A DNA stretch of 33,857 bases from assembly GCA_900544865.1 (NCBI GenBank), contig UQXA01000023.1, positions 1 through 33,857 of the forward strand, in the 5' to 3' direction. The stretch comes from an uncultured Collinsella sp. (lineage in GTDB: Bacteria > Actinomycetota > Coriobacteriia > Coriobacteriales > Coriobacteriaceae). A program made the position numbers and the translations under genes. Position 1 is the stretch's first letter; each line of letters begins with the position of its first letter. A model generated the notes under the pieces. That model had not been told where the DNA came from. It did no database searches and worked only from the letters and a program-made list of their open reading frames with translations. Positions 1 to 7,834 of the stretch are shown here, in pieces.

Positions 1-49
1 AGCGGTCGGCGGGGCCATTGTGGCTCTTGACAGCGGATTGGGTCATATG

Positions 50-164
50 AGCGAGAACCCGTCAGCGCGAGCAAGGTGCCTTGAAAGACAAGGGCATTGA
101 CCTTATGGTCATGCCCGAAGGCTTGAAAGGCAGATTGCCGCGCTGACGGGTTCGCAGCGTCAAC
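50..164. repeat. Structured repeat element, copy 1
   Basis: A nested stem-loop with a near relative at 3144-3257. The closing stem is a perfect 15 bp (55-69 with 139-153). Inside it GCAA/TTGC (71-74, 135-138) and TGCC/GGCA (77-80, 129-132) pair around a small internal loop. A terminal hairpin (92-102 with 107-116, loop TTAT) has one bulged T. A TTGAAA motif sits on both sides of the terminal hairpin (81-86 and 123-128). Flanks AGCGA and GCAGCGTC are shared with copy 2. It begins four bases beyond the 3' end of rnpB. Strand and function are not known; RNA is suggested by covariation between the copies. Confidence 0.75.
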
Positions 165-167
165 ATA

Positions 168-536
168 GTTGCTGAGTGGGCCTATAAGCCGGGTTCTGTC
201 GTGAACGGTCATTTATCTTGTCTGCACGTTACCGTGCAGTTCCACGCACGCTACCCGAACGCGGACCGGGCCGGCCCATAGCGTTCCTATTCGCGCTTGC
301 TCCGGATGGGGCTTGCCAAGCCGCCGTGTTGCCACGACGCTGGTGGTCTCTTACACCACCGTTTCAGCTTTTCCCTTTACGCCTTGCGGCGCAGGTGGGA
401 GTCTTCTTTTCTGCGGCGCTTTCCGTCGGATCACTCCGCCCGGCCGTTAGCCGGCATCCCGCCCTCTGGAGCCCGGACTTTCCTCACGCGTACTGCAAGC
501 AGCACATCGCGCGACCGTCTGGCCCACTCAGCAGTG
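168..536 (-). ncRNA. rnpB: RNase P RNA (type A)
   Basis: Catalytic RNA subunit of RNase P, which removes 5' leaders from precursor tRNAs. Read on the minus strand, the conserved 5' block GAGGAAAGTCCGGGCTCC lies at about 467-485 and the conserved 3' block ACAGAACCCGGCTTAT at 184-199. The ends pair as helix P1: CTGCTGAGTGGGCC near the 5' end with GGCCCACTCAGCAA at the 3' end, which sets the limits to within a few bases. The length, about 369 nt, suits a bacterial type A RNA. A promoter-like -10 lies just upstream at 541-546. Confidence 0.95.
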
Positions 537-540
537 CAAG

Positions 541-567
541 AGTGTAACACACCGTTGCCGCAGGCAA
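541..567 (-). promoter_or_regulatory. Probable rnpB promoter
   Basis: On the minus strand TACACT (541-546) is a good -10 placed about six bases before the predicted rnpB 5' end. TTGCCT (562-567) is a possible -35, but the 15-nt spacer is short. Confidence 0.5.
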
Positions 568-615
568 TGGCACAACGCAAACGCTCGACACGATAAACCA
601 AGAACCGCCATGCGC

Positions 616-731
616 TACAATGGTCCTGTCGATGGGCAACGTCGTCAGTCGAGACGCGACCGCGCTCCGCACCCCTCCGTCTACTCGGTGCGTTCCCGCC
701 TCCTCCCCGAGGCGGGATGTCGGCGTTTTTT
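616..731 (+). ncRNA. Candidate small RNA with terminator
   Basis: TACAAT at 616-621 is a near-consensus -10, though no clear -35 is seen. A transcript from about 628 would be roughly 104 nt. It could fold with a closing stem AACGTCG/CGGCGTT (638-644 with 721-727, one G-U) that runs straight into six T (726-731), plus two internal hairpins: CGCACC/GGTGCG (668-673, 687-692) and CCCGCCTC/GAGGCGGG (695-702, 709-716). The stem ending in a T-run looks like an intrinsic terminator. I do not recognise the family; the SRP RNA core motif is absent and no convincing reading frame fits. Confidence 0.35.
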
Positions 732-800
732 CATGCAGCGACAACCAAATAGCCTGTGGACAGCATGGGCAGCATCGTGCATCTCGGCACCAAATGCAAA

Positions 801-831
801 AAGGGACCCGTCCATTACGGACGGATCCCTT
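801..831 (-). terminator. rpsA intrinsic terminator
   Basis: A 13-bp stem with one G-U pair and a TAAT loop, followed on the minus strand by a T-run (CCCTTTTTGC). It lies 25 bases beyond the rpsA stop codon. Confidence 0.85.
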
Positions 832-855
832 AAAACAAGTGATCGTCAAACCGAT

Positions 856-2022
856 TTACTCGGCGTCGGTCTCCTCGTCCTTCTTCTCGGAAGGAAGCGG
901 GGTAACCTCGATCTCGACGCCCAGAGTCTCAGCAGCGGACTTCATGGACAGGGAGATACGACGACGGTCGAGGTCGATCTCCATGACCTTGACCTGAACC
1001 TTGTCGCCCACGTGGGTGACCTGAGAAGGCTGATCGACGTGCTTGTTGGCCATCTCGGAGATGTGCACCAAGCCCTCGATGCCCTCGCCCAGGTCGACGA
1101 AAGCGCCGAACGGGACAAGCTTGGTCACAGTGCCCTCGACGATAGCGCCGACGGGGTACTTCTTGACCAGTGCGCGCCACGGATCCTCGGTGGTCTGCTT
1201 GAGACCCAGGGAGATGCGCTCGCGGTTGAGATCGACGTCGAGAACCTCGACCTCGACCTCCTGGCCGACCTTGACAACCTCGGAAGGATGGTTGACGTGG
1301 TTCCAGGAGAGCTCGGAGATGTGGATGAGGCCGTCGATACCGCCGAGGTCGACGAAGGCGCCGAAGTCGACGATGGAGGAAACGGTGCCCTGGAGACGCA
1401 TGCCAGACTTGAGCTTGGACAGGATCTCGGAGCGCTCGGCCTTACGGGACTCCTCGAGCACGACGCGACGGGAGAGGACGACGTTGTTGCGGTTGCGGTC
1501 CATCTCGATGACGCGAGCCTCGATGCGGGTGCCCATGTAGGAGGTGAGGTCCTTGACACGACGGAGGTCGACGAGGGAAGCGGGCAGGAAGCCACGCAGG
1601 CCGATGTCGAGGATCAGGCCGCCCTTGACAACCTCGATAACCTCGCCCTCGACGTTCTCGCCGGAGTTGAACTTCTCCTCGATGCGGTTCCAAGCACGCT
1701 CGTACTCGGCACGCTTCTTGGACAGGACCAGACGACCGTCCTTGTCCTCCTTCTGGAGAACCAGAGCCTCGATGGGATCACCGAGTGCAACGATGTCTGC
1801 AGGGTTAGCGTCCTTGCGGATGGACAGCTCGCGGACCGGGATAACGCCCTCGGACTTGAATCCGATGTCAACGAGCACCTCGTCATGCTCGATCTTAACG
1901 ACAGTGCCGTTAACGAGATCGCCCTCATCAAAGTCGGTAATCGTACCGTCGATGAGGTTGTTCATCTCCTCCTCATTGACATCGTCAAGAGAGAAAATGG
2001 ACGAGTTCTGAATCTCACTCAA
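856..2022 (-). CDS. rpsA: 30S ribosomal protein S1
   Basis: Ribosomal protein S1 family, 388 residues with four S1 RNA-binding domains (roughly residues 33-105, 120-190, 205-275 and 290-360). The repeats carry the usual signatures, such as GFLPASLVD in the second, FGAFVDLGGIDGLIHISELS in the third and GIEGLVHISEM in the fourth. Four domains are typical of actinobacterial and other short S1 proteins, against six in E. coli. The start is TTG: AAAGGGG lies seven bases before TTG-AGT-GAG-ATT, and no ATG fits. The acidic tail ends in EEDTDAE-like residues (KKDEETDAE). The role in helping mRNA bind the 30S subunit is known for the family. Its own terminator follows, so the gene appears monocistronic. 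Confidence 0.95.
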   Translation of the reverse strand: MSEIQNSSIFSLDDVNEEEMNNLIDGTITDFDEGDLVNGTVVKIEHDEVLVDIGFKSEGVIPVRELSIRKDANPADIVALGDPIEALVLQKEDKDGRLVLSKKRAEYERAWNRIEEKFNSGENVEGEVIEVVKGGLILDIGLRGFLPASLVDLRRVKDLTSYMGTRIEARVIEMDRNRNNVVLSRRVVLEESRKAERSEILSKLKSGMRLQGTVSSIVDFGAFVDLGGIDGLIHISELSWNHVNHPSEVVKVGQEVEVEVLDVDLNRERISLGLKQTTEDPWRALVKKYPVGAIVEGTVTKLVPFGAFVDLGEGIEGLVHISEMANKHVDQPSQVTHVGDKVQVKVMEIDLDRRRISLSMKSAAETLGVEIEVTPLPSEKKDEETDAE

Positions 2023-2337
2023 AGGTGGACCCCTTTCGAACTACGGGGCCCCGATTGCTAGGACCTACAGAAGGGTGCGACAAGCACACAACGTTTAGGA
2101 ACACTCGGGAGCCGACAGATACTAATGTGACGCTTATGCAATCACGTTCGTATAGGTTACGGGGAAATGAGTTCGATTTCAAGCGTGAACTGCGATTTTT
2201 TACTCGTGTGGAGACTTTTTCGTAATCTTATGAACACACGTCTCCGCAACTTGACGATAACCAGCCAGGCATTCGGCTTTGGGGTAAAGTATCCGGAGCC
2301 AACGATTCTAGATCGATTTTTCGAGAAAGGTGCCCGC
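2023..2337. other. Divergent intergenic region between rpsA and HAD gene
   Basis: This 315-bp region lies between divergently transcribed genes and should hold both promoters. I could not pick a convincing -35/-10 pair on either strand. The reading frame of the downstream HAD gene stays open to 2167, but homology to HAD proteins begins only at 2338, where a ribosome binding site is present. Confidence 0.4.
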
Positions 2338-3096
2338 GTGCTCAAAGCAGTCGTTTTCGATATGGACGAAACGCTTCTTAGCATCAACCTCAACGCGTTC
2401 ATCCTTCGCTATTTTAAGGATGTCTCTTCGATGCTCGCGGATATCGGGCGCCGCAGCCGCGGTGGCACGATGGCACGCCTCGGCACCATCCTGGTCGACC
2501 TCAACGCCAATCGCCGCAGCGGCACGGACAACCGCACCAATCTTGAGTTTTACCAAGAAGAGGTCGAGCGCCGATGCGGGATCTGCCTCTCCGATCCCCT
2601 CATCTACGAGGCGTTTACCTACTATGACCGCGAAGTTCTTCCGTACAAGAACGACGATGTCATTAACGCCCACGCTATGCCGGGCGCGCACGCCGCGCTC
2701 CAGGCCGTACAGGACGCTGGACTGCGTTGCGCGCTCTTTACCAACCCCAGCTTTCCCCAGGGGGCCATCGAGTGCCGCATGGGCTGGGGCGACCTGGCCG
2801 ACGCCCCCTTTGAACTCGTGACGCACATGGGAAACACCACCCGCTGCAAGCCCGATGCTACCTACTATCTAGAGCAGCTTCAGGTGATGGGGCTCGAGCC
2901 ACACGAGGTCCTTATGGTGGGCAACGATCCCAAACGCGACTTCCCGTCCCCCGATTGCGGCATCCAAACCGCCTTTGTGGGCCAAGGCAAGCCCAGCCGA
3001 GCCACCTGGCGCGGAACCATGGAAGACTTCGCCCGCGAATTCAACGCCGTAGTAGAAGCCTTCTACGAGCACCAAATAGCCGACGAACTGTCGTAG
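2338..3096 (+). CDS. HAD-family hydrolase
   Basis: Haloacid dehalogenase superfamily protein of 252 residues, probably a phosphatase acting on a small cytosolic metabolite; the substrate cannot be told from sequence. All four HAD motifs are visible: FDMDETLL near residue 8 (nucleophile Asp and acid/base Asp), the LFTNPS threonine/serine motif near 147, the lysine of CKPDATYY near 180, and VGNDPKRDFPSPDCG near 203. An all-alpha cap lies between motifs I and II. The GTG start is chosen because GAGAAAGGTG precedes it and the motif I strand begins directly after; upstream in-frame ATG codons would add an unrelated 57-residue stretch. It stands alone, convergent with the next gene. Confidence 0.85.
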   Translation: MLKAVVFDMDETLLSINLNAFILRYFKDVSSMLADIGRRSRGGTMARLGTILVDLNANRRSGTDNRTNLEFYQEEVERRCGICLSDPLIYEAFTYYDREVLPYKNDDVINAHAMPGAHAALQAVQDAGLRCALFTNPSFPQGAIECRMGWGDLADAPFELVTHMGNTTRCKPDATYYLEQLQVMGLEPHEVLMVGNDPKRDFPSPDCGIQTAFVGQGKPSRATWRGTMEDFAREFNAVVEAFYEHQIADELS

Positions 3097-3143
3097 GACC
3101 CCTCCCTCGCTCCAAAAAAAGCGCCACAGGTTGAGCATAAGTC

Positions 3144-3257
3144 AGCGAAAACGCCCCTAAGCGAGCAATGTGCCTTGAAAGAGGAGGGCATAGGCCTTCT
3201 GGCCATGCCCGACGATTGAAAGGCAGATTGCCGCTTAGGGGCGTTTGCAGCGTCGAC
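3144..3257. repeat. Structured repeat element, copy 2
   Basis: Relative of the element at 50-164. The closing stem is again a perfect 15 bp (3149-3163 with 3232-3246), but most of its bases differ from copy 1, on both sides together. The core is nearly identical: GCAA/TTGC, TGCC/GGCA, the two TTGAAAG motifs and a terminal hairpin in which GACC/GGTC of copy 1 becomes GGCC/GGCC. The loop is TTCT against TTAT. The flanks AGCGA and GCAGCGTC are kept. It lies between the convergent HAD and cysteine desulfidase genes. Confidence 0.75.
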
Positions 3258-3259
3258 TG

Positions 3260-3287
3260 GTTACGCGGTTTGGTAAAACCGCGTAAC
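3260..3287 (-). terminator. Hairpin at the 3' end of the cysteine desulfidase gene
   Basis: A perfect 12-bp stem GTTACGCGGTTT/AAACCGCGTAAC with a four-base loop. It overlaps the stop codon by one base. There is no T-run after it, so it may act as an RNA 3' end or stabilising hairpin rather than a classic terminator. Confidence 0.5.
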
Positions 3288-4606
3288 TAGCACACCTGGG
3301 TTTTACCGATCATGATGTTGAGGATCTCGACGTCGGTGTCCTTCATGCCCACGCGGCCTACGTAGCCCATACTGGCGATCGTCTGCTCAACGGTATCTTG
3401 GATCAGGCCCTCGCCGGCGCGGAAGCCGCGGCCTTGCATGGCCATATCGTGGCCCAGAATCGCCGCATCGACGGCAGCCGAGATCTTGGCGGCACAGCTC
3501 GCCTTGGCGCCGTCGCACACGATGCCGCCCACGTTACCGAGCGTGTTCGAGACGGTCGCGCCAATCTGTTCGCGCGTGCCACCGCACAGCCAGGTAATCG
3601 CAGCGCCGGCGCCGCACGCAGCGCAAATAGCACCGCAAAACGCCGAGAGCGCACCAATATAGCTCTTGATATGCACGGCGATAAGATCGGACAGCATCAC
3701 GGCGCGCACCAGGCGCTCGTGGTCGCAACGCAGGTACTCGGCATACTCCATGACGGGCAATGCGCAGGTAATGCCCTGATTGCCCGAGCCGCACACAATG
3801 GCGACCGGCAGCGCGCAGCCGTTCATGCGGGCGTCGGACCCGGCGGCCGCACGGGCACGGGCACGGCAGGCGACGTCATCGGCACGAGCACCCAGCAGCG
3901 TACGACCCACCTCGGCGCCCCAAGCGTGCGCAAGGCCCTCGGCACTGATCGCGCCATTCAGCTCAATCTGACGCTCAACGGCAGCGCGGGCGTCCTCAAT
4001 GTCGCCGTCCTCGATAAAGTCAATGATGGACTCAATCGACATGGGCGTGTCGGCCTTATCCGCCGCACGCTCGGCCACCACGCGCTCGGCGCAGGCGGCA
4101 CACTCCCCCGCCGACTTGCCGCACACCGGAATACCGTCGAGCGTATGGCACGTGACATTGGTGTGGTGATCGGTAATCTCGACGACCGCGGTATGGCCCC
4201 CGGCCGTCGCAGTCACCTTGATGTAGAGGTTGGGCACGCCCTCGACAAGCGACACATCGCAGTAGTCGGCGTCGGCGAGGAGCTCGACCACGCGAGCGCG
4301 GTCTTCATCGTTAACGCTCTCGAGCACCTCAAGCGCGCTCTTGGCGTCGCCGCCCACGGCACCCAGCACGGCCGCGGCCTCAATACCGTGCATACCACCC
4401 GAGTTGGGCACGGTCACGCTCTTGACGTTCTTGATGATGTTGCCCGAGCAGGCAACATCCATATGATCGGGTTCGCAACCAAGCGTCTGGCTCGCCAACG
4501 CCGCTGCATAGGCAACGGCAATGGGCTCGGTGCAGCCGAGTGCACAGACAAGCTCGCGGTTCAAAACATCGCAAAACGCGGCATCACGAAGGGAATCGGC
4601 AGGCAT
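3287..4606 (-). CDS. cyuA: L-cysteine desulfidase family protein (UPF0597/CyuA)
   Basis: A 439-residue protein of the UPF0597 / CyuA (YhaM) family, related to the alpha part of iron-sulfur L-serine dehydratases. Characterised members break L-cysteine into pyruvate, ammonia and sulfide using an oxygen-sensitive 4Fe-4S cluster; substrate here is inferred from the family. Visible signatures are ALGCTEPIAVAYAAA near residue 23, SGNIIKNVKSVTVPNSG near 54-71, CGSGNQGI near 271 and a cysteine-rich C-terminal half with conserved glycines. The start ATG follows TAGGAGAT at good spacing. The gene is alone on its strand and divergent from rpiB. Two 11-bp direct repeats in the upstream region may be its operator. 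The usual partner permease is not in this window. Confidence 0.85.
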   Translation of the reverse strand: MPADSLRDAAFCDVLNRELVCALGCTEPIAVAYAAALASQTLGCEPDHMDVACSGNIIKNVKSVTVPNSGGMHGIEAAAVLGAVGGDAKSALEVLESVNDEDRARVVELLADADYCDVSLVEGVPNLYIKVTATAGGHTAVVEITDHHTNVTCHTLDGIPVCGKSAGECAACAERVVAERAADKADTPMSIESIIDFIEDGDIEDARAAVERQIELNGAISAEGLAHAWGAEVGRTLLGARADDVACRARARAAAGSDARMNGCALPVAIVCGSGNQGITCALPVMEYAEYLRCDHERLVRAVMLSDLIAVHIKSYIGALSAFCGAICAACGAGAAITWLCGGTREQIGATVSNTLGNVGGIVCDGAKASCAAKISAAVDAAILGHDMAMQGRGFRAGEGLIQDTVEQTIASMGYVGRVGMKDTDVEILNIMIGKTQVC

Positions 4607-4703
4607 AGGTATCTCCTACTTGTATAACGGGCTGGGCTCTCAATAATAATTAGCTCTTTTATTTGATAACAATGCATCAAAAACCGCAACCCAGGTTCCG
4701 GTA

Positions 4704-4735
4704 GACGGCATTCAGGCGCAAACTGACGGCATTCA
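4704..4735. promoter_or_regulatory. Direct repeat, candidate operator
   Basis: GACGGCATTCA occurs at 4704-4714 and again at 4725-4735, exactly 21 bp apart, that is two helical turns on the same face. It lies in the divergent region between the cysteine desulfidase gene (start 4606) and rpiB (start 4878). A regulator binding site is plausible but the protein is unknown. Confidence 0.45.
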
Positions 4736-4877
4736 TTCATGAGAAACCGGTCTTGTTGCATGCTAAAGCGTTTGACCAAAAAACGCCCAAGCGTTTACAC
4801 AAAAGTCGCGCTATCATGCAGTCGAACGCGGTAAAACCTTTAGCAATCTCGCCGCACAGACCAGAGAGGAACTATCC

Positions 4878-5345
4878 ATGAAGATCGGTATCGGTAACGA
4901 CCACGCCGCCGTCGAGCTCAAGAACATCATTTCCGAGCACCTGAAGGAGCGCGGCTGCGAGGTCGTGAACTTTGGCACCGACACCTCCGAGAGCTTTGAC
5001 TACCCTATCGCCGGCTACAAGGTGGGTAAGGCCGTTGCCAACGGCGACGTCGACCTGGGCATCCTCATCTGTGGCACCGGCGTCGGGATCAGCCTGGCTG
5101 CCAACAAGGTCGAGGGCGTACGCGCCGTTGTGTGCTCCGAGCCCTTCAGCGCCAAGCTCTCCCGCATGCACAACAATACCAACGTGCTCGCCTTTGGCGC
5201 CCGCGTCGTGGGCTCCGAACTCGCCAAGATGATTGTCGACGAGTGGCTCGACGCCGAGTTTGAGGGTGGTCGTCACGAGCGTCGCGTTAACCTCCTCAAC
5301 GAGATCGATCACACGCGCGGCCTTAAGATCGTCGACGAAGCCTAA
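4878..5345 (+). CDS. rpiB: Ribose-5-phosphate isomerase B
   Basis: RpiB/LacAB family sugar-phosphate isomerase, 155 residues, the usual length. It interconverts ribose 5-phosphate and ribulose 5-phosphate in the pentose phosphate pathway. The N-terminal MKIGIGNDHAA, the catalytic-cysteine segment ILICGTGVGISLAANK near residue 62, and HNNTNVLAFGARVVG near 98 match the family; the C-terminal RVNLLNEID helix is also typical. The ATG follows AGAGAGGAAC at good spacing. A possible promoter TTGACC-17-TTACAC lies near 4770-4799. It stands alone and is closed by a strong terminator. A galactose 6-phosphate isomerase role is less likely because no tagatose genes are near. Confidence 0.92.
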   Translation: MKIGIGNDHAAVELKNIISEHLKERGCEVVNFGTDTSESFDYPIAGYKVGKAVANGDVDLGILICGTGVGISLAANKVEGVRAVVCSEPFSAKLSRMHNNTNVLAFGARVVGSELAKMIVDEWLDAEFEGGRHERRVNLLNEIDHTRGLKIVDEA

Positions 5346-5372
5346 ACTATTCAGTGCCACAAGCTAACAGCA

Positions 5373-5407
5373 GGGGCCCGCTCGGAACGCATGTCCGAGC
5401 GGGCCCC
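5373..5407 (+). terminator. rpiB terminator
   Basis: A perfect 14-bp stem, GGGGCCCGCTCGGA with TCCGAGCGGGCCCC, and a 7-base loop, followed by TTCATAGATTTT. It lies 28 bases after the rpiB stop. Confidence 0.85.
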
Positions 5408-5419
5408 TTCATAGATTTT

Positions 5420-5458
5420 GAAATAAAAGGGCGCCGCGGATGGAGCTCCGCGGCGCCC
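5420..5458 (-). terminator. ndk terminator
   Basis: A perfect 12-bp stem GGGCGCCGCGGA/TCCGCGGCGCCC, followed on the minus strand by TTTTATTTC. It lies about 40 bases beyond the ndk stop. Confidence 0.85.
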
Positions 5459-5496
5459 AAGCCACACGCTAACAGCTTTAAGGAGTCAAAGCTGGT

Positions 5497-5901
5497 TTAG
5501 CCAAAGAAGCGCTTGATCTCAATCTCGGCGTTCTCCAAACAGTCGGAGCCGTGGATCACGTTGGCGTTGACATCGACGGCAAAGTCGCCGCGGATGGTAC
5601 CAGGAGCAGCGTCAAGCGGGTTGGTAGCGCCCATGAGGGTGCGCATCTTAGCAACAGCGGAGAGACCGGAAACGACCATCTTGACGACCGGACCGCTCGT
5701 CATAAAGTCGCAGAGACCGCCAAAGAAGGGCTTGTCGGCCAGATGGGCGTAGTGCTCCTCGACGGTAGCGCGCTCGAGCGTGGTCATCTCCATGCGCTCG
5801 ATGACAAGGCCGCTGCGCTCAATGCGAGCAACGATCTCGCCGATCTTGCGGTCGCGCACGGCGTCGGGCTTAATCATGATGAAGGTCTTCTCGATAGCCA
5901 T
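5497..5901 (-). CDS. ndk: Nucleoside diphosphate kinase
   Basis: Ndk, 134 residues. It passes the gamma phosphate of ATP to nucleoside diphosphates through a phosphohistidine, balancing NTP and dNTP pools in the cytosol. The N-terminal EKTFIMIKPDAV carries the conserved lysine; GATNPLDAAPGTIRGDF near residue 92 and NVIHGSDCLENAEIEI near 113 contain the nucleotide-binding and catalytic histidine motifs. The start MAIEKTF is chosen because GAAAGG precedes it by seven bases; an upstream in-frame ATG would add 14 residues with no homology. It is monocistronic, with a likely promoter at 5965-5993 and its own terminator. Confidence 0.95.
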   Translation of the reverse strand: MAIEKTFIMIKPDAVRDRKIGEIVARIERSGLVIERMEMTTLERATVEEHYAHLADKPFFGGLCDFMTSGPVVKMVVSGLSAVAKMRTLMGATNPLDAAPGTIRGDFAVDVNANVIHGSDCLENAEIEIKRFFG

Positions 5902-5964
5902 AAGGTAGCCTTTCAAGTAGGTTCGCGCGTGCCCAAGTCCCATTCCGGCACCCGCCTGGACTGC

Positions 5965-5993
5965 ATCGTAACAGAGTTTTAGCTGCAGTTAAA
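5965..5993 (-). promoter_or_regulatory. Probable ndk promoter
   Basis: On the minus strand TTTAAC (5988-5993) and TACGAT (5965-5970) are 17 bases apart. The predicted transcript would start about 57 bases before the ndk ATG. The same TACGAT -10 occurs upstream of the M18 peptidase and pit genes. Confidence 0.55.
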
Positions 5994-6206
5994 CAAAAAG
6001 CTGTTTATTGAAACGTTGCAATTTATTAAAGCGCTCCATATGTGTCACTTCTGTTTCGAAGCCCGATTAGAGTACCATCCGACCGCCCATCAACCGCATC
6101 AAACAGAGCAGGCGGTCGGTTGCCGCCCGCGAACGTAGCCCCTTCACAACCTGCCCAAAGGTCCTACAGAAGTTCTCGACAAGCCCCTCCCCCATAGCAA
6201 CAAAAT
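5994..6206. other. Gap between ndk and argH
   Basis: No gene is seen. The stretch contains an AT-rich part (6000-6040) and an inverted repeat CCGACCGCC/GGCGGTCGG (6079-6087 with 6111-6119) with a 23-base loop, whose role is unclear. Confidence 0.4.
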
Positions 6207-6234
6207 ACGGGCGCCCACATCAGCAGGCGCCCGT
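6207..6234 (-). terminator. argH terminator
   Basis: A 9-bp stem ACGGGCGCC/GGCGCCCGT followed on the minus strand by ATTTTGTTG, about 50 bases after the argH stop. Confidence 0.7.
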
Positions 6235-6285
6235 AAAGTGAAAAAGATTTATCAATACATGGCCAAAACGGCTTCAGCCAAATCC

Positions 6286-7716
6286 CTACTTTACCCCGTG
6301 ACCCATCTCGACGACCTTAGTCAGCGATCCAAACACGCCCTCGTCGGCCACGAGCTGCGCCTCGGCACGCTGCAGCTGCACGGCAACGGCGGCAGGGGCG
6401 GTGCCGCCCTCGGTCGTGCGCACGGCGACAATCGACGGGATGTCGAGCGCCTCGGTAATGTCGTGCTCAAAGAGCGGGCTTGCCTCCTGGAACACCTCAA
6501 ACGGCAGGTCCTCAAGATTGCAGCCGCGCTTCTCGCACATCAGGACCAGATGGCCCACCACGGCATGTGCCTCGCGGAACGGCAGACCACGCTTAGCCAG
6601 GTAATCGGCAACATCGGTGGCGGCAAGGTGACCCACGCCGCACTCGCGCGCCATGGCATCCTCGTTGACGGTCCAAGTCGAAATCATGCCGGCCATAACC
6701 GACAGGCACTGCATGAGCGTATGGGCGGTATCGAGCGCGCCCTCCTTGTCCTCCTGCAAGTCCTTGTTATAAGCAAGCGGCAGGCCCTTCATGGTTACCA
6801 GCAGCTGCACCAGGTTGCCGTACACGCGACCGCTCTTGCCGCGGATAAGCTCGGCAAAGTCGGGGTTCTTCTTCTGCGGCATGATGGACGAGCCGGTGGA
6901 GTACGAGTCGGAAAGCGTGATAAAGCCGAATTCGGAGCTCGACCACAGCACGATCTCCTCGGAAAGACGCGACAGGTGCATGGCCATGACGGAGCCGGCG
7001 TAATGCAGATCGAGTAGGAAATCACGGTCGGAAACCGCATCGAGCGAGTTGGGAATCACACCCGCAAAGCCAAGTTCGGCAGCCGTCATCTGGCGATCGA
7101 GCGGATAGCTCGTACCGGCAAGCGCGGCAGCACCCAGCGGGCAGTTGTCGGCGGCATCAAAGGCGGCCTTCAGGCGCGTAAAGTCGCGCGCGAACATCCA
7201 GGAATACGCCAGCAGATGATGCGACAGCAGCACGGGCTGAGCGTGCTGCATGTGCGTGTAGCCCGGCAAAATCACCTTGTCGTACTTCTTAGCCGCATCC
7301 ACCAGCACATGGCGCAGCTCTAGATTGGCCTCCATGAGCTCCTTGGCCAGCGCCTTGACGCCCAGGCGCGTGTCGGTCGCCACCTGATCGTTGCGCGAAC
7401 GTCCGGTATGCAAGCGCTTGCCAGCCTCGCCGATGCGACGCGTCAGCTCGCTCTCGATGGACATATGAATGTCCTCGTCGTTGATGTCGAAGGTGAAGTT
7501 GCCGGCATCGATATCCTGTTCGATTCCGGTCAGACCCTCGGCAATCGCCTGCTCGTCCTCGGCACTGATGATGCCCTGGGCCGCCAGCATTTTGGCATGC
7601 GCCTTAGAGCCGGCGATATCCTGTTTATAGAGATGTTTGTCGACCGGCAGCGACGCGCCAAACTCCTGCGTGACCTCGGCCACGCCTGCCTCAAAACGAC
7701 CGCCCCAAAGAGCCAT
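6286..7716 (-). CDS. argH: Argininosuccinate lyase
   Basis: ArgH, 476 residues, of the fumarase/aspartase superfamily. It splits argininosuccinate into arginine and fumarate, the last step of arginine synthesis, as a cytosolic homotetramer. It begins MALWGGRFEAGV, as typical ArgH does; HTGRSRNDQVATD lies near residue 90, TPMQHAQP-like GYTHMQHAQPVLLSHHLLAY near 138-157, and the superfamily signature GSSIMPQKKNPD near 257. AAAGGGGATGG precedes the ATG; an in-frame upstream ATG would add 25 unrelated residues. The enzyme for the preceding step, argG, lies upstream on the same strand, separated by a small gene and a terminator. Confidence 0.95.
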   Translation of the reverse strand: MALWGGRFEAGVAEVTQEFGASLPVDKHLYKQDIAGSKAHAKMLAAQGIISAEDEQAIAEGLTGIEQDIDAGNFTFDINDEDIHMSIESELTRRIGEAGKRLHTGRSRNDQVATDTRLGVKALAKELMEANLELRHVLVDAAKKYDKVILPGYTHMQHAQPVLLSHHLLAYSWMFARDFTRLKAAFDAADNCPLGAAALAGTSYPLDRQMTAAELGFAGVIPNSLDAVSDRDFLLDLHYAGSVMAMHLSRLSEEIVLWSSSEFGFITLSDSYSTGSSIMPQKKNPDFAELIRGKSGRVYGNLVQLLVTMKGLPLAYNKDLQEDKEGALDTAHTLMQCLSVMAGMISTWTVNEDAMARECGVGHLAATDVADYLAKRGLPFREAHAVVGHLVLMCEKRGCNLEDLPFEVFQEASPLFEHDITEALDIPSIVAVRTTEGGTAPAAVAVQLQRAEAQLVADEGVFGSLTKVVEMGHGVK

Positions 7717-7834
7717 GGAACCATCCCCTTTCTCCAAATACCAAAACAAGCGCCCAAAGCAATGCGCCATATCGCTAAAGCGATTTTTCAACCGCTAGTT
7801 TTACACATTCCCAACCGTGTGCGGAGCCATGTAG

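Noticed and set aside
616..731. Identification of the candidate small RNA as 4.5S/SRP RNA
   Set aside because: The conserved SRP domain IV motif with a GGAA-type loop and GGAAGCAGCC-like sequence is absent.
610..2061. Long plus-strand reading frame (483 codons) over rpsA
   Set aside because: It is antisense to the whole S1 gene. High G+C with biased third positions keeps the opposite frame open; the repeated Leu/Asp/Val composition mirrors the S1 codons and shows no domain.
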